A stretch of DNA of 64,000 nt. Origin: Petaurus breviceps papuanus. Lineage: Eukaryota > Chordata > Mammalia > Diprotodontia > Petauridae. The stretch lies in NCBI GenBank assembly GCA_028583685.1, contig JAMXIF010001253.1, forward strand, positions 31,308,860 through 31,372,859, read 5' to 3'. Made by a program: the position numbers and the translations under genes. Positions 11,271 to 21,240 of the stretch are shown one piece after another (positions within the stretch are counted from its first letter, which is position 1; every line of letters begins with the position of its first letter). The notes under the pieces are model-generated. The model saw nothing but the letters and a program-made list of their open reading frames with translations. It made no database searches and was not told the origin of the DNA.

Positions 11271-11425
11271 GCTTTGCATATATTTGTTTGCATGTTGTCT
11301 CTCCCATTAGATTGTAAGTTCCATGAGGGCAGGCACTGTCTTTTGACTCCTTTTTGTATCTCCAATACTTAGCACAGTGCCTGGTAGTAAGCACTTAATA
11401 TATGCTTATTGATTGATTATGACTA
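11270..11425 (+). mobile_element. L2 3' end
   Basis: 'gattgtaagttccatgagggcaggcactgtc' and 'ccaatacttagcacagtgcctgg', followed by a 'ttgattgatt' tail, are the L2 3' end signature. Confidence 0.75.
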
Positions 11426-12185
11426 AGTTCCTGGGCCTTATTAAAAATGCTAGCATATTTCTTTGAATCTATTGATTATTTGGCATAGTTTTATGTGGTC
11501 TGTGTGGCATTGAAATTCAGTCCCTTGGTGTTTTTGGATGATGAATTACTATAAAATGAGCAAAGTAGAACCTGATGTTTATTTAGATTGACAATTTAGG
11601 CAAAGACAGGGAGAGAGGGAGAGATGGAAAAATGGAAAGATTCGTTACTGATGTGACTATGTGAAAGTCTGGAGAGTACAAGTTACTGAGCCAATGTGAT
11701 GAAGTGAATGATTATGATTAGGGGTGTGCCCACTGGGGAGACTGGTGATTTGAGAGGCCCTGGACTAGGGGATTTGGATCTATGGGACCATGGGGACCAT
11801 AAGAATTAATTCTGGCTCTGGAGGTAGATATCCTCTGACTTTATAACTAGCTAGAGAAATTGGGTACAAGCACCAGGTCCTGGTTTGTTTTCCACAAGGT
11901 AAAACCTGGGAAGCAATGATGAGCATTGTAGCTGTATTTTCTGAATACCACGTTTTCTCCATAGGGAAAAGAGAGCATCAGGATGCTATAGTTAGATCCA
12001 TGGTTCAGGAAGCAATAATAGTGAGAGTGATTCCGTAGTAGAGGGAGTGAGTAGCTAAGAATGACCTTAAGTAGAAACTGAGAAAATTTGAAGCAGAGTA
12101 TATATGTTAGTAAGTGCAAAGGTGAGGAACTCTAGTAATTTATTAGTTTGCTTGTTAAGCGTAGATATCAGGTAATTTGTGAGTG
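11426..12185. other. unassigned, no gene seen
   Basis: No recognised repeat or coding signature. A GA-rich patch lies at 11610-11640. Confidence 0.45.
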
Positions 12186-12420
12186 GCTCTGAGTCAGTCA
12201 GTCAAAAAGCATTTATTAAGTGTGCCAGATACCATGCTAGGTACTAGGAATACAAATACAAACAACAAAAAAAGACAGTTCCTGCCCTACATTCTACTGG
12301 AGGAAGAAAATATATATAATAAAAGGTTGAAAGGTAGAGGGTGGGGAGGATGGTGGGGGCATGATGGCAAAGTCCAGATGCTTAGAAGCAAAACAGAGAG
12401 AAGAACGTTTCCTTAAAATG
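12185..12420 (-). mobile_element. L2 3' end with unassigned tail
   Basis: 12195-12300 ('aaaaagcatttattaagtgtgccagataccatgc', 'cagttcctgccctacattctactgg') is a reversed L2 3' end. 12305-12430 continues with a G-rich segment resembling those after other reversed L2 ends in this window. Confidence 0.65.
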
Positions 12421-12574
12421 GAGGTTCTAGGAAGAACAGGTTTGAATTAGTCATGAATTGTGTATGAATAAGTATGAATTGAGCTTAGATCAGAATTGCT
12501 ACCCACTGTTGCAAAACTTCCAGGTAGAGCTTGAACCAGATTAAAATGTAATTGGGAAATGTTTAACAAAATAA

Positions 12575-12838
12575 ATATTTATAAAACTCCCTTTATAAAT
12601 ACAGGTCTTCACCTTTTCTGAAACTGATGGTCTTAGAGAGTTGCCTAGAACACTGAGAAATTAAGAGACTTGCCCAAGGTCACACAACCAATATGTGTCA
12701 GAAGCAGGACTTGAACCTATTTAGCTCTAAGGTTAGCTTTCTAACGTGTACACCATATTTTCTTTTAGAGGGGAGATAGAGGCATAAACATAATAATTTA
12801 GAGAGAAACTGTATCCTGCATAGGAGAGATATTTAGAT
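12575..12838 (+). repeat. left arm of a ~260 bp inverted duplication
   Basis: This segment is the reverse complement of 19262-19530, with roughly nine in ten bases matching by eye over at least 225 bp. About 140 bp of it is SINE-like ('cttgcccaaggtcacacaacc'). The shared part also covers ~80 bp beyond the SINE ('gaggggagatagaggcataaac'), and both copies share the same departures from the usual SINE sequence. That favours a duplicated segment over two independent SINE insertions. Confidence 0.8.
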
Positions 12839-12839
12839 A

Positions 12840-13455
12840 TCAGATCTCAGGAAAGAGATCAAAAAGGGTTTTTAAGTATCTTCACTAATTTTGGTTTAGC
12901 CTTTTGATTTTATCTGTGTAGAACTTCCTTCTACTGATAGAAACAAGCCATTCATTTGCAAGAGCTGCCTGGGCTCTCTCTGTGGGCTTAAGTGAATTGA
13001 CCACAGTTACACAACCTTTGGCAGAGAAAGGACTTAAACCTTGGTCTTCCTCTCTCCAAGGTCAGCCCTAGATTCTCTATGCTACAGAGCATTTGCCTCC
13101 CTGAAACAGAGCAGAAATAAAAGAGAAAATTATAGTTTTGATACCTTCAAAGATCCATAAAAAGGGTATGGACACAGGGAAAATTACAAGGTATAAATTT
13201 AGTATAAAGAGAAACATTTAAATGAGACTTTCTCTTGTGATTTAATATGAAAATCAGAGCCTATTTACTGTTCTTTAGAAAAATCTTGTAACTGGAACAC
13301 CTAATATATTCATTTAAAGAGTATTATTCATTAGAAAGTCCAGTGTCCTAGAGTTAGTGTTTGTTTACCATGCCTACAGCTGGCCTGCGTGGATGGATAA
13401 CTTCTCTTTGAAAGAGACAAAATATTTCCTTTTAAGTGACTTTCAAATACCAATT
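12840..13455. other. unassigned with a CORE-SINE fragment
   Basis: 12960-13100 ('ttgaccacagttacacaacctttggcagag...cttaaaccttggtcttcc') looks like a CORE-type SINE 3' half. The rest is unassigned. Confidence 0.45.
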
Positions 13456-13469
13456 TTTCTGGGCAAACC

Positions 13470-13675
13470 ATTCTCATTTTGAAAGTAAGAAAACATTTGA
13501 TAGGGTCCCTTATGCTATTTTTGTGAAAAAGATGGAAATGTGAACTAGACAATAGTATGATTAGGTCAAATAGAACCTGATTGAATGGTCAGATGCAAAG
13601 AGTAGACTGTAATAGTTGATTAGAACTTGGAAGGTCTTCAGTGGAGTACCTTTAGGTTTTGGGCCTTGTACTATT
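13470..13675 (+). mobile_element. CR1/L3 LINE reverse-transcriptase scrap
   Basis: 'gaaaacatttgatagggtcccttatgctatttttgtgaaaaagatgg' followed by 'cttggaaggtcttcagtggagtaccttt' parallels the CR1/L3 reverse-transcriptase segment encoding (K/R)AFD..SHA...DKME and SSGVPQG. The same segment recurs at 41390-41595. Frames are broken. Confidence 0.65.
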
Positions 13676-13920
13676 ATTTATTTATTTATTTTTGTTTAAT
13701 TTGTTTATTTTTAGTTTTTAACATTTATTTCCGCTAGGTTTTGAGTTACAAATTTTCTCTCCATCTTTCTCCTACCCCCACCCCAAAATACCGATTCTAC
13801 TGTATACCCTTTCCCCCAATCTGCTCTGTCTTGTATCCTCCTCCATTCCTCCTCTGACTTTCTAGTAGGGCAAGATGGATTTCTATACCCCAATGCCTGT
13901 ATATCTTATTTCCCAGTTGC

Positions 13921-13956
13921 ATGTAAAATACATATACATATATACATACATATATA

Positions 13957-13993
<37 letters not shown>

Positions 13994-13995
13994 TT
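13921..13995. repeat. CATA / TG / TA microsatellite
   Basis: CATATA units, then (TG)n, then (TA)n within the 3' part of the HAL1-like element. A second CATA/TATA run lies at 14705-14860. Confidence 0.9.
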
Positions 13996-14220
13996 GATTT
14001 TAAAGCTTTGATTTCCAGATTCTTTCCCTTCTTCCCTTGTCATTCACCCCCACTGGGAGGAAAAGAAATTCAATATAAGTTATACATGTGTAGTTACCCA
14101 AAACATTTCCATAGTATATATGTTGTGAAAGAATGACTCTATTTCCCTCCATCCTATCCTGCCCCCCACTTATACCATTTTCTACTTTGATCCTGTCCTT
14201 TTTAAAAAATGTGTGCTTCT

Positions 14221-14365
14221 TTTCTTTGGAGGGCAATTGGGGTGAAGTGACTTACCCAAAGTCACATGGCTAGTAAGTGTGTTAAGTGTCTGAGGCCAGA
14301 TTTGAACTCAGGTCCTCTTGACTCCAGGGCCAGTGCTCTATTCATTGTACCACCTAGTCACCCCC
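14221..14365 (-). mobile_element. tRNA-derived SINE with 15-bp target duplication
   Basis: Reversed SINE ('gggcaattggggtgaagtgacttac ... gtaccacctagtcaccccc'). Flanked by AAAATGTGTGCTTCT (14206-14220) and AAAATGTGTACTTCT (14366-14380), one mismatch. It lies inside the HAL1-like element and so is younger than it. Confidence 0.9.
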
Positions 14366-15108
14366 AAAATGTGTACTTCTAACTACCCTCCCCCCCATCT
14401 GCCCTCCCTTCTATCATCCCCCCTCTTATCCCTTTGCCCCCTACTATCACATAAGGTAAGATACCCAATTTAGTGTGTATGTTATTTTCTCCTTAAGCCA
14501 AATTCAATGAGAGTAAGGTTGACCCATTCCCTTTTGCCTTCCTGTTCTCCCCCTCCATTGTAACAGTTTTCTCTTGCCTCTTTTATATAAGGTAATTTAC
14601 CCTATTCTATCTCCCCCTATCTCTTCTCATTATATTCCTCTCACCTCTTAATTTTATATTTTAGAGATCATCCCTTCCTATCCAACTGATCCTGTGCCCT
14701 CTGTCTATGTATACATGTACACACACACACATATACACACTCACATATGTATTTATACACACATATACCTTCCTATATAAACATATATATAAACATGTAT
14801 GTATATACATGTATACATATATACATATGCATACATATATACATATATATTCCCATTAACTATCCTCATACATGAGAAAAATCTCATGAGTTACAATGAT
14901 CATTATTCCATGTAAATAGTTCAACTTTAATAAGTTCCTTATGATTTCTTTTCCCTGTTTACCTTCTCATGCTTCTCTTGCTTCTTATATTTGAAAGTCA
15001 AATTTTCTATTCAACTCTGGTTTTTTCATAAAAAATGCTTGAAAGTCCTCTGTTTAATTGAATGACCATATTTTCCCCTAAAACGTGATACTCAGTTTTG
15101 CTGGGTAG

Positions 15109-15645
15109 TATAATGGAAATGCAAATTTAAGATCTTCCCTGCCCCTAGGCTAAAGTGCACCTGGAGCCTGGGGTGGGAGGCTTGTTTTTCAGTAGATACT
15201 TCTTGATTGGCCAGTGGGTCCAGAAGGTTGTTACATTCTCTGAGCCAGGAGAAGGCTATATAAGCCCTGATGTGTAGCTTTGTTTTGGGGGCTCACTTTG
15301 AGAAGTGTTCTGTGATTTGATCTGGATTCTGGGAAGCCATTGTCCAGAGGCCCCCTGGCTTTGAAAAACCCAGATGTTGAAACCCAGATGTTGACTGGGT
15401 ATGGATGTAATGGTTGGACAGTTTGGAAATCTGTCTACTTGATCTGTTTCTGTCTTGATAATTCTGCCTGTATACTTTGAATTTTGGGGTGCTTACCTTT
15501 TTCCCCTGAACAAGGTAAACGATATATGTCTGACTGATTAAAGTAAGCTTGTTAACCCATTTTGAGTTGCTTTCCTTTAACAAAGCAGATCCAAGAACCT
15601 GTGTGGGCAGCCACCCTGAGGACGCTTGGGGTGCTTGCTGCTACA
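15109..15645 (+). mobile_element. solo LTR of an endogenous retrovirus (family A, copy 1)
   Basis: A 537 bp element with a TATA box ('ggctatataagccc', about 15254-15267), a poly(A) signal-like ATTAAA near 15536-15541 and a terminal CA. It is flanked by 5-bp duplications GGTAG at 15104-15108 and 15646-15650. The uninterrupted site 'gctgggtaggtgattct' is present in the L1 at about 34946-34964, which confirms both boundaries. No internal retroviral region is present, so it is a solo LTR left by LTR-LTR recombination. It is about nine-tenths identical to the copy at 59479-60002, plus a short internal duplication. Fossil element. Confidence 0.9.
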
Positions 15646-15650
15646 GGTAG

Positions 15651-15870
15651 GTGATTCTTGGTTTTAATCTTAGCTCCTTTGACCTCTGACATATCATATT
15701 CCAAGACCTTTGATCCCTCAGTGTAGAAGCTGCTAGATCTTGTGCTATCCTGATTGTGTTTCCACAATACTCAAATTGTTTCTTCCTGGCTGCTTGTAAT
15801 ATTTTCTCCTTGACCTGGAAACTCTGGAATTTGGCTATAATATTCCTAGGAGTTTTTTTGGGGGGGGATC
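15651..15870 (-). pseudogene. L1/HAL1 ORF1 C-terminal domain fragment
   Basis: The minus-strand frame reads 'TPRNIIAKFQSFQVKEKIL', 'ARKKQFEYCGNTIRIAQDL' and 'KELRLKPRITYL'. This is the C-terminal RNA-binding domain of L1 ORF1p; human ORF1p has PRHIIVRF and QPRISYPAKL at the matching places. It is bounded by the HSPA8 retrocopy on one side and the solo LTR on the other, so ORF1 is split into three genomic pieces. ORF1p normally coats L1 RNA as a trimer. Here it is a relic. Confidence 0.85.
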
Positions 15871-18109
15871 TTTTTTTTTTATGGTGCAATTTTAAATAGA
15901 TTTTATTCTCCAAGACAATTGCATTTCCACTTGTTTACAGTACTGATAAAGTGCAATGTTGTTTACTTCTCTCTCTCTGCACACATTCAAGTATTCAAAA
16001 TGCCCAGATTTACACAGTAGCTTAAGTGTTACTTTTAAACTGCTACTGCCTTGGCTACAAATTTGAGTCCTTCAATTTTTGAAAAGCTGTGTGGAATGCT
16101 CTGATGTGTTTAGTCGACCTCTTCAATGGTGGGTCCAGAAGAAGCACCTCCAGATGGGGCTGCTCCACCCCCTGGGAACCCACCAGGCATGCCTCCTGCA
16201 CTCTGGTACAGCTTAGTAATAATGGGGTTGCAGGCCTTCTCCAACTCTTTCTGCTGATGCTCAAATTCTTCTTTCTCAGCAGTCTGGTTCTTATCCAGCC
16301 AGTTGATTATTTCATTATATTTGTCAAGGATCTTCTGTTTGTCTTCATCACCAATTTTGCCTTGCAGTTTTTCATCCTCTACAGTTGCTTTCATGTTGAA
16401 AGCATAAGATTCAAGAGAATTCTTGGAAGACACCTTGTCTCTCTGCTTTTCATCCTCAGCCTTATATTTCTCAGCCTCCTGGACCATATGCTCAATGTCT
16501 TCTTTGCTCAGACGTCCTTTATCATTGGTGATAGTGATCTTGTTCTCCTTGCCTGTGCTCTTATCCACAGCAGAAACATTGAGGATGCCATTTGCATCAA
16601 TGTCAAATGTTACTTCAATCTGAGGAACACCCCTGGGTGCTGGAGGAATTCCTGTGAGCTCAAATTTGCCAAGCAGATTGTTATCCTTTGTCATCACTCT
16701 CTCACCTTCATAAACCTGAATAAGCACACCAGGCTGGTTGTCTGAATAGATGGTAAAAGTCTGTGTCTGCTTGGTGGGGATGGTGGTATTGCGTTTGATT
16801 AGAATGGTCATAACTCCACCAGCAGTTTCAATTCCAAGGGAAAGAGGAGTGACATCCAACAAAAGCAAGTCCTGCACATTCTCAGATTTATCTCCAGACA
16901 AAATGGCAGCCTGGACAGCTGCACCATAAGCAACAGCCTCATCAGGATTGATACTCTTATTGAGCTCCTTGCCATTGAAGAAGTCTTGCAGAAGCTTCTG
17001 GATTTTGGGGATTCGAGTGGAACCACCCACCAGGACGATGTCATGAATCTGAGACTTATCTAGCTTGGCATCTCTTAAGGCATTCTCCACAGGGTCCAGG
17101 GTGCCACGGAAGAGATCAGCATTCAGCTCTTCAAAACGGGCTCTTGTGATTGATGTATAGAAGTCAATACCTTCATAGAGGGAATCAATCTCAATACTGG
17201 CCTGGGTACTGGAAGAGAGGGTACGCTTTGCACGTTCACAAGCAGTGCGCAGACGGCGAACAGCCCTCTTGTTCTCACTGATGTCCTTCTTGTGCTTTCA
17301 CTTGAACTCGGCAATGAAATGGTTGACCATTCGGTTGTCAAAGTCCTCCCCACCCAAGTGGGTGTCCCCAGCTGTGGACTTGACCTCAAAGATGCCATCT
17401 TCAATGGTAAGAATGGAGACATCAAAGGTACCACCTCCAAGGTCAAAGATCAACACATTCCTCTCAGCACCAACCTTTTTGTCCAAGCCATAAGCAATAG
17501 CAGCAGCAGTTGGCTCGTTGATGATTCGAAGCACATTGAGACCAGCTATGGTTCCAGCATCTTTGGTGGCCTGACGTTGGGAATCGTTGAAATAGGCTGG
17601 TACTGTGACCACAGCATTTGTGACGGTCTTCCCAAGGTAAGCTTCAGCAATTTCTTTCATCTTGGTCAAGACCATAGAAGATACTTCCTCTGGATAGAAA
17701 CTTTTGGTCTCCCCTTTGTACTCCACTTGGACCTTAGGCCTGCCTGCATCATTCACCACCGTAAAAGGACAATGCTTCATGTCTGATTGTACAACTGCAT
17801 CATCAAATCTGCGACCAATCAGATGTTTGGCATCAAAAACTGTGTTGGTGGGGTTCATTGCAACTTGGTTCTTTGCAGCATCACTGATTAAACGTTCTGT
17901 GTCGGTGAAGGCCACATAGCTTGGGGTGGTCCTGTTTCCTTGGTCATTAGCAATGATCTCCACTTTCCCATGTTGGAAGACTCCCACACAGGAGTAAGTG
18001 GTGCCAAGATCAATGCCAACTGCGGGTCCCTTCGACATGGTTGCTGGGGAGTCGGGGGAGGTCGTAGCTGACCACTGTGGAGAGAGAAAGGCTGCTGCTG
18101 TGCTGAGTC
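15871..18109 (-). pseudogene. HSPA8: HSPA8 (HSC70) processed retrocopy
   Basis: A full-length intronless copy of the constitutive cytosolic Hsp70 mRNA. The coding part is 16110-18038 on the minus strand: 643 codons in one uninterrupted phase including the terminator, against 646 residues in human HSPA8. Seen: phosphate-binding '[13 protein letters not shown]' near residue 8, '[12 protein letters not shown]' near 197, '[13 protein letters not shown]' near 335, the linker '[11 protein letters not shown]', and the C-terminal EEVD. Codon 247, arginine in 'EFKRKHKK', is TGA (CpG-type change), and one of two MPGG repeats near the C terminus is missing. A 71-base 5' UTR, a 3' UTR with AATAAA (complement at 15902-15907) and a T-run at 15871-15880 mark an L1-mobilised mRNA. 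Target copies GGGATCTTTTT lie at 15865-15875 and 18113-18123. No promoter is expected. The split frames are probably not translated into a working chaperone. Confidence 0.96.
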
Positions 18110-18123
18110 TTTGGGATCTTTTT

Positions 18124-18830
18124 AAAGAGGTGATTGGTGAATTCTTTCAATTTCTATTTTGCTCTCTGATTCTAAAATATCAGGGCAATTTTCCTTGAGA
18201 ATTTCTTGAAGGATGATTTCTAGGTTCCTTTTTTGATCATGGCTTTCACGTAGCCCAATAATTTTTAAATTCTCTCTCCTGGATCTATTTTCCAGGTCAA
18301 TGGTTTCCCAATGATCTATTTCACATTGCCTTCTATTTTTTCATTTGTTTGGATCTGTTTTATAGTATCTTGGTTTCTCATAAAGTCATTAGCTTCCATT
18401 TGCTCCAATCTAATTTTGAAAGAATTATTCTCTTCAATGAGTTTTTGAAATTCCTTTTCCATCTGGCATATTTGACTTTTTAAGGCATTCTTCTCCTCAT
18501 TGGCTTTTTGGGCCTCTTTTGCCATTTGAGTTAGTCTATTTTTTAAGGTATTATTTTCTTCAGTCAGGTTGTTGACTCTCTTTTCATGATTTTCTTGCAT
18601 CATTCTCATTTCTTTTCCCAGTCTTTCCTCTACTTCTCTTACTTGATTTTAAAAATCCTTCTTGAGCTCCTCCATGGCCTGTATTTCATATTTTTCTTGG
18701 AAGCTTTTGATACAGGAGTTCTGACTTCATTGTCTTTCTCCCGTTCTATACTTTGATCCTTTTTGTCCCTAAAAAAGGATTCTATGGTCTGTTTGTACTT
18801 CCTCTGCTTAATTATTTTACCAGGCAATTA
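18124..18830 (-). pseudogene. L1/HAL1 ORF1 N-terminal and coiled-coil fragment
   Basis: The frame starting at 18827 reads 'MPGKIIKQRKYKQTIESFF'. After a frame change, 18316-18609 reads 'NHEKRVNNLTEENNTLKNRL' and 'KNALKSQICQMEKEFQ', a heptad-rich coiled coil that in ORF1p drives trimer formation. The piece ends at the HSPA8 retrocopy. The parallel region of the larger L1 is 35289-35519. Confidence 0.8.
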
Positions 18831-19205
18831 CTTGACTTTTGAGCTCTTTGCCACAGTAGAACTCTGCTTCCAGAGAGGAGGCTTTGTCCCAAATTGCTGG
18901 GGTTTTTGCAAATGCTGTCAGAGGTCTGAGGAAGGCACCCTCTCTTCAGATACCACACTGGCTAACTGGCATTTCTTACCCCAGGACCACCACCCAGGAA
19001 AGCAACCCAGATCCAAGCAGGTCAAAGCAAGAGCGATTACCCTCTCAATAGTCACTTGGTCCCCCTAAGGTCTGTAGGCCAGGAGCTCCTGAGGCAGCCA
19101 CAAGGCAGTAGTTGCAGCTGCCCTGCCTCCACCCCCTCTTGCCCCAAGGGCAGGGGCCAGACCTTGCCCTTCTTTCCAACAGAGTTCCGGACTGACCTTT
19201 TACTC
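18831..19205 (-). other. 5' UTR of the HAL1-like element
   Basis: GC-richer sequence upstream of ORF1 on the minus strand ('aggctttgtcccaaattgctgggg', 'ggagctcctgaggcagcc' on the plus strand), as in marsupial L1 5' UTRs. It would hold the internal pol II promoter of an active element. The exact 5' boundary is not certain. Confidence 0.55.
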
Positions 19206-19261
19206 TCTTTTTGGTGATGTTTAAGGGTTGAAAAGTCTGGAAACCACAGATTAATATTACC

Positions 19262-19530
19262 TATGTATTTAAATATCTCTCCTATGGAGGCTACAGTTTC
19301 TCTCTAAATTAGTATGTTTATGCCTCTATCTCCCCTCTAAGAGGAAATATGGTGTACCTGTTAGAAAGCTATCCTTAGAGACAACTGGGTTCAAGTCCTG
19401 CCTCTGACACATATTGGTTGTGTGACCTTGGGCAAGTCTCTTAGTTTCTCAGTGCTCTAGGCAACTCTCTAAGACCATCAGTTTCAGAAAAGGTGAAGAC
19501 CTGGGGTTGTAAAGGTAGTTTTTATGATCT
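19262..19530 (-). repeat. right arm of the inverted duplication
   Basis: Reverse complement of 12575-12838. It contains a SINE body ('gggttcaagtcctgcctctgacacatattgg', 'gctctaggcaactctctaagacc') plus ~80 bp of flanking DNA at 19268-19348 that is also shared with the left arm. Confidence 0.8.
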
Positions 19531-20290
19531 GAGAGTTTCTGGTACTAATGCTATAGGTGCAAACACTATCCCCATCTCCCTACTAATCCTTATAAAAACA
19601 TTTCATCATGTGACAAATTCTGTGATTTTCTCTCCTGGGGAGGAGATGGCACTGTTAATATCAGAGGAGGTGAAATGACAAGTATATTGTCAAGCAACAA
19701 ATATTTAGAAACTTACCACTGAAATTTTGTTTCCCCCTTTAATGTTAATGAATTGCTTCTGACAATAATTAATTGTCTCTTCCTCTTTTCATAAAGCTTT
19801 CTAGGCATTTCACAATCAATTAGCAACTCAGTGATGGCATCATTAGGCACATTTTGCAATGAGCCTACACTCAGAACTAACACAAAACTGTTGTTTCATC
19901 CTTATTAACAGAAATTGGTTTAAATCTAGGAAGCAAGACAACCAAGCAGCCTCCAAACTTGCCTTAACAGATCATCAGTCTGTCTTCTCACACCTTCCTC
20001 TGTGTCTTCCTTGCATTGCCTTATCTCATTGTGACTGTAACTGTTGAAATGCAGGCCATACTGGGTCATCGTGGAATAGATGTTGTCTGAGAAGCTGATG
20101 GGACACTGGCATTGGAAAGAAAAGAACAGACCTGGGAATGGGCACAGGAGAGGGAGAAAAGAGGGAGTTAATCCTGATAGATCAGGGTGATAAAATGTGA
20201 CACAGAAGGCACAGATGGATTCCATGATCCCACAGATTGAGGTAGGAAGAAGAAGGTTGTAGATATTCCTGAGGCCATCGGCAATTAGCA
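19531..20290. other. unassigned, no gene seen
   Basis: No recognised repeat, domain or RNA gene. The 136-codon minus frame at 19926-20336 runs into the CATA repeat and shows no family features. Confidence 0.45.
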
Positions 20291-20294
20291 AAAA

Positions 20295-20376
20295 ACATAT
20301 ATATGTATATATGAATATATACATACACACATACATACTCTCTCACACACATACATACATACATATATATATATAG
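20295..20376. repeat. CATA/TATA microsatellite
   Basis: Alternating TATATG, CATACA and CATATA units. Confidence 0.9.
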
Positions 20377-21115
20377 TATCAAGCACACAAGATGGCATGA
20401 AGCTTTGTCAGTAATTAGCAAAGGCTGGTAAATAGTGGAGTAAAGCCAAACAGATGTTCTCAGTAAAGTATCACTGTTTGGGTTCTATAAGTGTATGCAA
20501 TCACCACTGGAATGTTAGTGGATAGGATGATTATACCCTAGGTCCCAATTAGTGCAAATGGTGAATTCTGTCGAGTAGTAACATTATTCAAATTTGCACT
20601 GCATATTTCCATTGGACTGGTACCAATGACCATATTTTACATAATGTTAACTTTGAATAGTGTGAATTCAAATACATTGGGCCCCTTCATGGAATTCATT
20701 ATTTATACTAATTTGGGACTTAGCTCTAATAGGATTATTTTTTAAAACTTGAGGGAGCAGCTTCATGTGTGGTTCACTCCCTTCTCCATAGTGGATGAAA
20801 TAGACACACTTTAATCTACACACTTTGGCTTTTCAAGAGAGTATATGTATGGCACTAGAGAGCTGCTGTTTGGGGAAAAAAGCAAATTCTATCATCTGCA
20901 ATGATGGTAGAAATATAAAGGTCATCAATAGCAGAGTTATTGCCTTCCCTGGGAAACATCAACCACAGCCCTTGATACATGGTGAGATGCAGTCAGAAAT
21001 CATATTCCTTGATCCTCTCCTCACTTTCCCCTTCTCAGTTGTTTGAACTTTTCCTTTCATCTTCAAAATATTATGGGTATTCTTATTTATCTTTTTATCT
21101 GTCTATAAGCTGTAT
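20377..21115. other. unassigned, no gene seen
   Basis: Apart from a small possible hairpin (GTGCAAAT near 20552 against ATTTGCAC near 20593), nothing is recognised. Confidence 0.4.
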
Positions 21116-21240
21116 TCTCTACCCCATCCCCAGCCCTCAATAAAATTTAAATTCCTTAAAGGAAGAAGATTTTTTTTTGTCTTTGTATTTCCAGTGTTTG
21201 CACATAGTAGGCACCTAATAAATTCTTTTTGGATGAGGTT
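21115..21240 (+). mobile_element. L2 3' end
   Basis: 'ccttaaaggaagaagatttt', 'tttgcacatagtaggcacctaataaattc' match the L2 terminus. Confidence 0.6.

Larger units (their letters stand above)
13676..19205 (-). mobile_element. HAL1-like L1 relative (ORF1 + 3' end, no ORF2), with three nested insertions
   Basis: On the minus strand: a GC-richer 5' UTR (about 18830-19205), ORF1 (18827 down to about 14960), an A/T repeat-rich spacer, and an L1-type 3' end. The 3' end reads on the minus strand 'tttgtaactcaaaacctag' and then an A-rich tail near 13676-13735. There is no endonuclease or reverse-transcriptase sequence between ORF1 and the 3' end, unlike the L1 at 29950-36520. It is interrupted by a SINE (14221-14365), a solo LTR (15109-15645) and an HSPA8 retrocopy (15871-18109). 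Half-L1 elements (HAL1) with this plan are known in mammals. An L1 that lost ORF2 by deletion is the alternative. Confidence 0.7.

Noticed and set aside
16089-16745. 218-codon plus-strand open frame
   Set aside because: It lies antisense to the HSPA8 retrocopy and shows no independent features. It is a shadow of a conserved coding sequence.
16110-18038. HSPA8 as an active, intact gene
   Set aside because: No introns, a terminal poly(A) trace, target duplications, insertion inside an L1 relative and an internal stop make it a retrocopy.
19926-20421. 136-codon minus-strand open frame
   Set aside because: Its start lies in a CATA microsatellite and the protein has no family features.
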